A stretch of 5,003 bases of DNA from Bacteroidales bacterium (GTDB lineage Bacteria > Bacteroidota > Bacteroidia > Bacteroidales > UBA7960), in the NCBI GenBank assembly GCA_007122505.1, contig SKTQ01000079.1, forward strand, positions 1 to 5,003, written 5' to 3'. Each line of letters starts with the position of its first letter. The first letter of the stretch is position 1. A program made the translations under genes and the position numbers. Below the pieces are notes generated by a model, which saw only the letters and a list, made by a program, of their open reading frames with translations, ran no database searches and was not told where the DNA came from. Below, in pieces: positions 1-4,732 of this stretch.

Positions 1-590
1 ATCACCTCTGCCATCAGGAAATAGCCTGTATTGTTGTAATTGTAACTTCCTCCGGGTGTGTTTTGCAATTTCGGCTGGCGCTGTATCAGTGGGATGATCT
101 CATCATAGGATACATAATCGCCCAGCATGCGGCCACTCATCACGATTGAGTTCAGGTATTCACGGTAACCACTCGTATGGGATATCAGGTGCCATATCCG
201 CACGGTATCTCCAAGGTCAGGAAGCTCCGGAATGTGATCGCGGATGTCGTCGTCTAACGACAGCAGGCCTTCTTCTTCGAGTAATCCGATGGCAAAAGAC
301 GTAAACTGCTTGGAAGTAGAGCCAATGTTTGTAGGTGTTCCCGGCTGAAATGGAACGCCATGTGACAGGTTGGCCATACCAAAGCCGCGCCGGTAAATAA
401 TTTCTCCATCGCGCATTACAAGGATAGCGCCGCCCGGGGTTTCCGCATTGTCGTATTCACGGATCAGTTCATCCACCTTCTGCGAAGGGGTGAGTGCCTG
501 TTCGTGACCCGGCATGGAGTAAACATTCATGCCCGTGAACAGTGCCATGCACAGCCACAGCATTGCAGGAAAAATACTTGTCTTTTTCAT
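1..590 (-). CDS. Exported serine hydrolase, class C beta-lactamase / penicillin-binding-protein fold (partial, C-terminus off the left edge)
   Basis: Reading leftward from the ATG at 590-588 gives 196 uninterrupted codons before the window ends. Residues 1-25 look like a signal peptide (two lysines, a hydrophobic stretch, then NVYS), so the product is probably periplasmic or outside the cell. The active-site SxxK motif is S91-T-S-K94, where S91 would be the acylated serine and K94 the general base. HTSG at 138-141 is the usual block after the first catalytic region, and Y185-N-N187 fits the second (YxN) motif. The third motif (KTG/HxG) lies off the window. Known members are beta-lactamases, D-Ala-D-Ala carboxypeptidases, esterases and peptidases; the fold is clear but the substrate is not. 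No lipobox cysteine is seen. It is divergent from the MscS gene at 996, with 405 bases between the starts. Confidence 0.9.
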   Translation of the reverse strand, partial: MKKTSIFPAMLWLCMALFTGMNVYSMPGHEQALTPSQKVDELIREYDNAETPGGAILVMRDGEIIYRRGFGMANLSHGVPFQPGTPTNIGSTSKQFTSFAIGLLEEEGLLSLDDDIRDHIPELPDLGDTVRIWHLISHTSGYREYLNSIVMSGRMLGDYVSYDEIIPLIQRQPKLQNTPGGSYNYNNTGYFLMAEV

Positions 591-823
591 TGTTTTGTGT
601 TGATGGTTAATAAAACGGGATGTTAATTTATTGATTGTGTTAATTTTTGTGATGAACATGGATATTTAAAATTTCAGGGTTCAATAGCATAGACAAAAAA
701 TAATTTTATCAAATTTTTCGCCAAGTTACTTATTGTTCTGATAATAATGATTTTAAGAAAAAACTACTGATCGTATATATTCTCGCAGTGTGCGTTTACG
801 GTCACTTGCGTACGAAAATGAAC

Positions 824-839
824 TCGAAACAGGTTTCGA
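824..839. repeat. Inverted repeat TCGAAAC-AG-GTTTCGA, possible operator
   Basis: Two perfect 7-base arms (824-830 and 833-839) are separated by two bases. This is the size and symmetry of a binding site for a dimeric repressor. It lies in the divergent region, 157 bases before the ATG at 996 and 234 bases before the hydrolase start, so it could serve either gene. The symmetry is seen directly; the operator role is inference. No regulator gene is in the window. Confidence 0.3.
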
Positions 840-951
840 AAGCAACCATAGCGTCATTCAACATGTTTTGTGACTGCAGTTAGCAAGAAACCAAGTTTTG
901 TTCGTGTGGCAGATCTTTTTCTTCAAACAATTACCGGAATTTTTTCTGACC

Positions 952-982
952 TTTGCAACGGAACCCCGTTGTCTTTAATTTG
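952..982 (+). promoter_or_regulatory. Candidate Bacteroidota-type promoter of the first MscS gene, with an inverted repeat in its spacer
   Basis: TTTG at 952-955 is followed after 19 bases by TTAATTTG at 975-982. The known Bacteroidota sigma factor consensus is TTTG, 19-21 bases, TAnnTTTG, so this matches with one mismatch. Transcription would start around 988-990, leaving a very short leader before the ATG at 996. The spacer holds a perfect 6-base inverted repeat, CAACGG (956-961) and CCGTTG (966-971), and the octamer TTTGCAAC occurs twice, at 952-959 and 979-986. These could be regulator contacts overlapping the promoter. The short leader is a weakness of the call. Confidence 0.35.
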
Positions 983-995
983 CAACATAAAAGCC

Positions 996-1883
996 ATGAA
1001 TCAACTTCAAATCAATATCTCAGAATTGCTGGGTGTCAGCCCCTGGGTGACGACCTATGTGTTTGTGCCATTGTTTATTATTCTGATGGCCTCACTAATC
1101 ACGAAAGTTTTCAGGATCATCACGCACCGGTATTTCGAAAGAAGTTCTTCAGTGCTTCATGTTGATCCGACAAGGTACCGTTTTTTTAAGAATGCGGTAA
1201 GCTTTATCATCTTTTTAATTGCCCTGATCATTATCTTTTATACCATACCCGAATTGCGATCATTGGGAGTGACCATTTTTGCCGGAGCCGGGATACTGGC
1301 TATCATTATTGGTTTTGCATCCCAGGCTGCTTTTGCCAATATTATTTCAGGAATATTCATTGTAACGTCCAAACCCTTTCGGGTGGGTGATTATATAAAG
1401 ATCAGCGAAGAGTTTTTTGGCACGGTGGAAGATATCACGCTAAGGCATACAGTGATCAGAAACAACGAAAACAGACGAATTATAATTCCGAATGCAGTGA
1501 TCAATAATCAAACCATCATCAACAGCAATATTATTGATGAAAAGGTGTGCAGCCTTGTTGAATTAGGAATCAGTTATGACAGCAGCATCGACCTGGCAAT
1601 CAAAATAATCCGTGAGGAGGTTTTGAAGCACCCTTTGTTTCTTGACAATCGCAATGAGGAACAAATCGCGCTGAACGAACACCCGGTGGCTGTCCGTGTG
1701 ATGGGGTTCACAGATTCTTCGGTTAAACTACGCGCCTATGCTTGGGCGGCAACCTCTTTTGATGCTTTTGTGATGCGCACCGATTTATACAAAATCATCA
1801 AGGAAAGGTTCGACCGCGAAGGTGTTGAAATTCCATTCCCTTACCGTACCATCATCATGAAAAACACGGAAGGAAAGGCATAA
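996..1883 (+). CDS. Small-conductance mechanosensitive channel, MscS family (295 aa)
   Basis: This is an inner-membrane channel that opens when membrane tension rises in hypo-osmotic shock and releases small solutes; members form heptamers. Three hydrophobic segments are visible: TM1 about 18-38, TM2 about 66-85, and a pore-lining TM3 about 90-124 rich in Gly and Ala (FAGAGILA, then IIGFASQAAFANIISG). The MscS signature PFRVGD is at 127-132 and opens the cytoplasmic beta domain. An alpha/beta domain follows, and the closing EIPFPYRTI at 278-286 matches the usual C-terminal PFP motif. Length is close to E. coli MscS (286 aa). The frame is open back to a GTG at 870, but the extra 42 residues do not resemble an MscS N-terminus and a candidate promoter lies inside them, so I chose the ATG at 996. 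Neither start has a clear Shine-Dalgarno sequence. Confidence 0.9.
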   Translation: MNQLQINISELLGVSPWVTTYVFVPLFIILMASLITKVFRIITHRYFERSSSVLHVDPTRYRFFKNAVSFIIFLIALIIIFYTIPELRSLGVTIFAGAGILAIIIGFASQAAFANIISGIFIVTSKPFRVGDYIKISEEFFGTVEDITLRHTVIRNNENRRIIIPNAVINNQTIINSNIIDEKVCSLVELGISYDSSIDLAIKIIREEVLKHPLFLDNRNEEQIALNEHPVAVRVMGFTDSSVKLRAYAWAATSFDAFVMRTDLYKIIKERFDREGVEIPFPYRTIIMKNTEGKA

Positions 1884-1887
1884 TTCC

Positions 1888-2703
1888 TTAATTTTGGTCA
1901 GTATGCATCTCTTGCAGTAACTTTTTTACCCGGAACATCACTTCTGTACGTATGCTCTCCACGCGATTTTTGGAAGCGAAGTTGTCAATCCAGTAACTTA
2001 CCATGACATCAACCTTCCCGGCAGTAATTCCGCTTATTTCAACGGTGGTTTTTCTCCGCCTTTTCAGGATGCCCTCCACCTCGCTTACCGATTCCCGGAT
2101 ACGCTTCATATGCTCTTTGTAGTTTGAACCCTCCGGCAATGACACCGTCAGGTCATAGCGCAGAAAACCATCGACTGTATAATTGATCAATGGATTTTTG
2201 ATGATATTGGCATTGGGGATGAAAATATCTTTGCCATCGGGTGTTTTTATTTGTGTATCGCGGATGCTTAACATAACAACCCTGCCTTTTACAGCACCGC
2301 TTTCAATAAAATCCCCAACACGAAAAGGCCGTTTAAAAGCCATGAGAATACCGGCAAGGAAATTTTCACCGATATCTCGCAAGGCAAAACCAATGATAAA
2401 AGCGGTAATTCCGGCACCTGCCAGAATGCTGGCCGTAATGCCACCAAAACCCATCACCTTAAAAGCAAACAACAGCCCGATGATAAAAATCACAGACCGG
2501 ATCATCGTAGCAAGGAAATTTGCCAGCAAGGGGTCTTCCATCTGTTTTTTGAGCTTTCTGTCGCTGATGCGCCTGATCTGCCTGGCAATAAACCAGGAAG
2601 CCAGCAGAATAATGAGGGCAATGAGGAGCTTAGGCGTAATTACAACGATTGCGTCATAATATTGCAGCATCTCTTCACGGATATCCTGAATAAACCTGTT
2701 CAT
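1888..2703 (-). CDS. Mechanosensitive channel, MscS family, short C-terminus (271 aa)
   Basis: This is a second tension-gated inner-membrane channel. TM1 spans about 18-40 and TM2 about 64-84. The pore helix TM3 is about 89-123 (ILAGAGITAFIIGFALRDIG, then ENFLAGILMAF) and aligns well with the E. coli MscS TM3. RPFRVGD is at 125-131, and the beta-domain stretch TPDGKDIFIPNANII resembles E. coli TADGKIIVIPNGKII. The protein ends with a charged helix (FRVKKLLQEMHTDQN) and lacks the PFP strand that closes the other channel here, so the C-terminal beta-barrel may be missing or altered. The stop is 4 bases from the convergent MscS stop. The start is 86 bases downstream of the carbonic anhydrase stop on the same strand, with no promoter match in that gap, so the two may share a transcript. 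The two channels differ too much to be a recent duplication. Confidence 0.9.
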   Translation of the reverse strand: MNRFIQDIREEMLQYYDAIVVITPKLLIALIILLASWFIARQIRRISDRKLKKQMEDPLLANFLATMIRSVIFIIGLLFAFKVMGFGGITASILAGAGITAFIIGFALRDIGENFLAGILMAFKRPFRVGDFIESGAVKGRVVMLSIRDTQIKTPDGKDIFIPNANIIKNPLINYTVDGFLRYDLTVSLPEGSNYKEHMKRIRESVSEVEGILKRRRKTTVEISGITAGKVDVMVSYWIDNFASKNRVESIRTEVMFRVKKLLQEMHTDQN

Positions 2704-2789
2704 CTTTGGATGTATTGATGGACATTCTATGTTATTTGCTGATAGAGTTTTGCGAAATAAAAACTCCGGGCTACGCTAATCTTACCCGT
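2704..2789. other. Gap between the carbonic anhydrase and the second MscS gene
   Basis: These 86 bases show no match to TAnnTTTG on the minus strand. On that strand CGGG and CCCG (plus 2785-2788 and 2767-2770) could pair as a 4-base stem with a 14-base loop, followed within a few bases by a run of five T. This is too weak to call a terminator, although partial termination between the genes is possible. The gap is compatible with either an operon or separate transcripts. Confidence 0.3.
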
Positions 2790-3416
2790 TTAGGAAATGC
2801 GGTATATCTCCATGATCTGGTGGAGTATTTTGTCAAAGTCTATTTCCAGATCAATCAGCTTTCCCGTTCTGATGTCAAAAACCCAACCATGAACTTTTAC
2901 ACTTCTTTCCTTGAATGCTTTTTGGATAACTGCTGTTTTAATGACATTAACACATTGCTCCTGAACATTCAATTCCACGAGCCGCTTGTATTTTTTTTCT
3001 TCGTCTTCAATCGTATTCAGTTCTTCATGGTGCAGCCTGTAAACATCGCGGATATTGCGCAACCAGGGATTCAATAGCCCTAAGTCGGCTTGCTGCATGG
3101 CCGCCTTTACTCCACCACAGTAATAATGACCACATACCACAACATGTTGAACCTTGAGGTAGCGTACCGCGTAATTGATCACCGACATCACATTGAGATC
3201 GGTATTGGGTACCATATTGGCAATGTTTCTGTGCACAAATACCTCCCCGGGGGCAAGCCCCATCAGTTCTTCAGCCGACACGCGGCTGTCGGAACAACCG
3301 ATATAAAGAATTCCGGGCTGCTGTCCTTCCGACAGTTTTTCAAAATATGCCGGATCATGTTGCAACTTGCGTTGAATCCAGCTTTGGTTGTTTTCAAAAA
3401 TCTTTTTTAAGTCCAT
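2790..3416 (-). CDS. can: Beta-class carbonic anhydrase (208 aa)
   Basis: This is a cytoplasmic zinc enzyme that interconverts CO2 and bicarbonate, supplying bicarbonate for carboxylases at low CO2. The zinc ligands are all present: C41 in GCSDSR (40-45), H97 and C100 in CGHYYCGG (95-102). D43 and R45 form the catalytic dyad. GEVFVHRNIAN (57-67) and the later KVHGW block are also typical. Alignment from memory with E. coli Can is close over nearly the full length (zinc ligands there C42, H98, C101); this protein is slightly shorter at the C-terminus. Serine replaces the common proline after CSDSRV, away from the zinc ligands. The ATG at 3416-3414 fits the family N-terminus. A candidate promoter lies about 40 bases upstream, and the second MscS gene follows 86 bases downstream. 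Confidence 0.95.
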   Translation of the reverse strand: MDLKKIFENNQSWIQRKLQHDPAYFEKLSEGQQPGILYIGCSDSRVSAEELMGLAPGEVFVHRNIANMVPNTDLNVMSVINYAVRYLKVQHVVVCGHYYCGGVKAAMQQADLGLLNPWLRNIRDVYRLHHEELNTIEDEEKKYKRLVELNVQEQCVNVIKTAVIQKAFKERSVKVHGWVFDIRTGKLIDLEIDFDKILHQIMEIYRIS

Positions 3417-3454
3417 CTGCAGTGATTGTGGTTTCGTTTGAAAGATTTGCTAAC

Positions 3455-3462
3455 CAAAAATA
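3455..3462 (-). promoter_or_regulatory. Candidate -7 promoter element of the carbonic anhydrase gene
   Basis: On the minus strand this reads TATTTTTG, an exact match to the Bacteroidota -7 element TAnnTTTG. It is 38 bases before the ATG, so transcription would begin near 3449 with a leader of about 33 bases. No clear TTTG is seen 19-21 bases further upstream, so only one of the two promoter parts is supported. A short inverted repeat, ATGGT-GA-ACCAT (3493-3504), lies about 30 bases upstream of the element. Confidence 0.45.
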
Positions 3463-3586
3463 CAGAAAATTGATGAATCTGAATCGTAGATCATGGTGAA
3501 CCATCCAATTGTTTTTACTGTTTAATGTGAAACACACATCCCGTGATACGCCTATGATTTGGTTTATTGATACACAGGGGTGTGAT

Positions 3587-3657
3587 TGGGGGAGATGAGA
3601 GGACGAAGGAGAGAGGGGGAGAAAGTAAGAAGTAAGCAGTAGAAAGTAGGGACAGGG
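3587..3657. repeat. Purine-rich low-complexity tract
   Basis: About 70 bases are almost entirely A and G on the plus strand, interrupted by single T or C bases. It contains imperfect repeats of AAGTAAG and AAGTAG (3623-3649). Read on the minus strand it makes a pyrimidine tract whose translation gives strings such as LLLTSYFLP, which explains a spurious open frame there. Such tracts are, in my memory, common between genes in environmental Bacteroidota. Confidence 0.55.
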
Positions 3658-3669
3658 CTTGACCTGTCC
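3650..3669. repeat. GC-rich hairpin GGACAGG / CCTGTCC
   Basis: Perfect 7-base arms (3650-3656 and 3663-3669) flank the loop GCTTGA. There is no T run after it on either strand, so it does not look like an intrinsic terminator. It sits at the junction of the purine tract and the CGCAAAGG cluster and is more likely part of the patch-repeat island. Confidence 0.45.
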
Positions 3670-3672
3670 ATG

Positions 3673-3747
3673 TTTTGCGGGCTTTGCGTGAAACATTTTA
3701 TTCCTCGCAAAGGCCGCAAAGGTTAAATCACGCAAAAATCGCAAAGG
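3673..3747. repeat. Cluster of direct and inverted CGCAAAGG-type repeats
   Basis: CGCAAAGG occurs at 3706-3713, 3715-3722 and 3740-3747, with a variant CGCAAAAA at 3731-3738. The segment 3673-3690 (TTTTGCGGGCTTTGCGTG) is the reverse complement of 3704-3721 at 15 of 18 positions, so the two could form a hairpin with a 13-base loop. A related unit in the orientation of 3673-3690 is at 3806-3837. I recall similar GCAAAG/CTTTGC patches dispersed in many environmental genomes, but cannot confirm that here. Confidence 0.6.
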
Positions 3748-3752
3748 ATCGT

Positions 3753-3805
3753 CATTTGTACATTTGTACATTTGCACATTGATACATTGATAAATTTACA
3801 CATTG
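3753..3805. repeat. 8-base tandem repeat, about 6.6 units of CATTTGTA type
   Basis: The units in order are CATTTGTA, CATTTGTA, CATTTGCA, CATTGATA, CATTGATA, AATTTACA and a partial CATTG. The period of exactly 8 bases holds throughout while the units drift in two steps, which suggests repeated slippage or unequal exchange. Eight is not a multiple of three, so the array is not expected to be coding. It is bounded on both sides by CTTTGC/GCAAAG-type repeats. Confidence 0.7.
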
Positions 3806-3837
3806 TTTTGCGTGCTCTGCGTCTTTGCGGTGAAAAA
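3806..3837. repeat. TTTTGCG...CTTTGCGGTGAAA repeat unit
   Basis: This 32-base unit contains three GCG steps (TTTTGCG, CTCTGCG, CTTTGCGG) and ends in GTGAAAAAA. It resembles the unit at 3673-3693 (TTTTGCGG, CTTTGCGTGAAA) in the same orientation and lies opposite to the CGCAAAGG copies between them. It is probably another copy of the same dispersed repeat family. Confidence 0.5.
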
Positions 3838-3881
3838 ATCAACCACAAAGAACTAAATAATAAACAATTACAAAAATATTT

Positions 3882-4054
3882 ACCTTATAGAACCCAAAAA
3901 ACCTTAGTAGAAATGAATGTACCCCCTCTCCATACAAACCTTATTACCTTATTGGGGTGGGTTTAAATAAATGTCTGTTAATAAGGTAATAAGGTATATG
4001 TTTCAGTGGGTATCTCTGTTTTCTACTAAGGTTAAGAGAAGAAAAGAATAAGGT
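3882..4054. repeat. Nested palindrome with three layers of ACCTTA-type arms
   Basis: Inner arms: ACCTTATTACCTTATT (3938-3953) and its exact reverse complement (3980-3995), 16 bases each, themselves a doubled octamer, around a 26-base loop. Middle arms: AACCTTAGTAGAAA (3900-3913) and its exact reverse complement (4020-4033), 14 bases each. Inner and middle arms share the same centre, 3966.5, with equal 24-base spacers that are otherwise poorly complementary. Outer arms: ACCTTATA (3882-3889) and AATAAGGT (4047-4054), pairing over 7 bases with the centre shifted by about 1.5. A transcript from either strand could fold into a long interrupted hairpin. Possibilities are a miniature inverted-repeat element, a structured RNA, or a symmetrical array of protein sites. 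No target-site duplication or transposase is evident. Confidence 0.75.
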
Positions 4055-4077
4055 TTTTATTGTTGCGTGTTGTATTG

Positions 4078-4092
4078 AAATCATAATGATTT
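4078..4092. repeat. 15-base perfect palindrome AAATCATAATGATTT, possible operator
   Basis: Seven-base arms flank a single central A. It lies 31 bases before the ATG at 4124, a usual place for a repressor site near a transcription start. I found no good TAnnTTTG match nearby (TATTGTTG at 4058-4065 has one mismatch and no partner), so the promoter is not located. In AT-rich DNA a palindrome of this size can occur by chance. Confidence 0.3.
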
Positions 4093-4123
4093 GATAATCA
4101 GAAACTAATAAAATTATAACCAC

Positions 4124-4732
4124 ATGAAAATGAAATCATTTATACTGATACTTTTTTTGATCACGATCATCGGTTTGGGTGAAACACACGCACAATATGG
4201 CAGCTCCATTGAATCATTTGAATTGCGGCGGCAGGAGATCAACCAGTCGGCCATGCTTGTGCTGGGTTCGTGGGCACTTGGCAATCTGCTGGTTGGCGGC
4301 TACGGCCACTTTACAACTTCCGGTCAAACCAGGGATTTCCATCAGTTTAATGTGATGTGGAATGTGGTAAATCTCGGAATTGCCGCTTACGGCTATTATA
4401 ATGCCGTCGGCGTGGATGCATCCGGAATGACAGGCCTTGACGTTTTACGAGAGCATAACACTTTGCAGAATATCCTGCTTTTGAATATTGGCTTAAATGT
4501 TACTTACATGACAGCCGGGCTCTACCTTCGCGAAAGGTCGAAGAATGTGACAAAGCATGCGGATCGATTCAGGGGCTATGGCAACAGCCTGTTGTTGCAA
4601 GGAGGTTTTTTGTTTCTTTTTGATGTCAGTTTGTTCTTGATTCACAGGAACCACGCCGGATTACATTTATTTCCCCAACTGGAGTCCTTAGCCACCGATG
4701 GTGCAGGACTGGGGCTCTTATGGCGGTTCTGA
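4124..4732 (+). CDS. Membrane protein of unknown function, possibly DUF6992-like (202 aa)
   Basis: Residues 1-23 form a signal peptide (MKMKSF, a hydrophobic core, then THA before Q24). Four hydrophobic segments follow: about 43-60 (LVLGSWALGNLLVGG), 76-94, 114-135 and 154-173. Between the first two is a polar stretch with H62, R70, D71 and H73; RRQEINQ at 35-41 precedes the first helix. The pattern suggests a small integral membrane protein in the inner membrane. From memory it resembles a Bacteroidota-restricted domain of unknown function (DUF6992), but I cannot verify this, and no function is assigned. Translation could also begin at the second ATG (4130), changing only two residues. The stop TGA is immediately followed by the stop of the convergent DJ-1/PfpI gene. 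Confidence 0.8.
   Translation: MKMKSFILILFLITIIGLGETHAQYGSSIESFELRRQEINQSAMLVLGSWALGNLLVGGYGHFTTSGQTRDFHQFNVMWNVVNLGIAAYGYYNAVGVDASGMTGLDVLREHNTLQNILLLNIGLNVTYMTAGLYLRERSKNVTKHADRFRGYGNSLLLQGGFLFLFDVSLFLIHRNHAGLHLFPQLESLATDGAGLGLLWRF

Larger units (their letters stand above)
591..995. other. Divergent intergenic region between the serine hydrolase and the first MscS gene
   Basis: This 405-base, AT-rich stretch lies between two genes transcribed away from each other, so it should hold both promoters. On the minus strand, an approximate match to the Bacteroidota promoter (TTGG, 19 bases, ATTTTTTG, with the last element on plus 694-701) would give a leader of about 100 bases for the hydrolase; each element has one mismatch, so this is weak. 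A 16-base inverted repeat is at 824-839, and a candidate promoter for the MscS gene is at 952-982. The reading frame of the MscS gene stays open upstream to a GTG at 870, but I do not take that stretch as coding. No RNA gene is recognisable. Confidence 0.6.
3417..4123. other. 707-base intergenic region rich in repeats
   Basis: This region separates the divergent carbonic anhydrase and the membrane-protein gene at 4124. The first 150 bases or so look like ordinary upstream DNA with the carbonic anhydrase promoter. After that come, in order, a purine-rich stretch (about 3587-3657), a GC-rich hairpin (3650-3669), direct and inverted copies of a CGCAAAGG motif (3673-3747), an 8-base tandem repeat (3753-3805), another TTTGCGG-type unit (3806-3837), a nested palindrome (3882-4054) and a 15-base palindrome (4078-4092). 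Open frames in it encode only translated repeats, with no recognisable protein, so I call none of them. Confidence 0.75.

Noticed and set aside
818..886. 22-codon open frame (MNSKQVSKATIASFNMFCDCS) upstream of the first MscS gene
   Set aside because: It is short, has no start signal or leader-peptide pattern, and includes the inverted repeat at 824-839; chance is the simpler reading.
953..1165. 70-codon open frame on the plus strand at the start of the first MscS gene
   Set aside because: It is an out-of-frame shadow of the MscS N-terminus and its upstream region.
2183..2659. 158-codon open frame on the plus strand
   Set aside because: It lies entirely antisense to the second MscS gene, which has clear family motifs.
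2767..2788. Possible intrinsic terminator after the carbonic anhydrase on the minus strand
   Set aside because: The stem is only four base pairs with a 14-base loop, and the T run is not directly adjacent.
2706..3410. Two open frames on the plus strand (2706-3077 and 3090-3410)
   Set aside because: Both lie almost wholly antisense to the carbonic anhydrase, whose catalytic residues are all present.
3394..3777. 127-codon open frame on the minus strand upstream of and overlapping the carbonic anhydrase start
   Set aside because: It is a translation of the purine tract and CGCAAAGG repeats (giving strings such as YFLLLTSYFLP), overlaps the N-terminus of a well-supported gene, and has no domain-like features.
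3673..3805. Possible CRISPR array
   Set aside because: The repeats are 8 bases long, partly inverted and without regular unique spacers; no cas gene is present.
3772..3966. 64-codon open frame on the plus strand through the repeat island
   Set aside because: It runs through tandem repeats and one arm of the nested palindrome; the composition is that of translated repeats.
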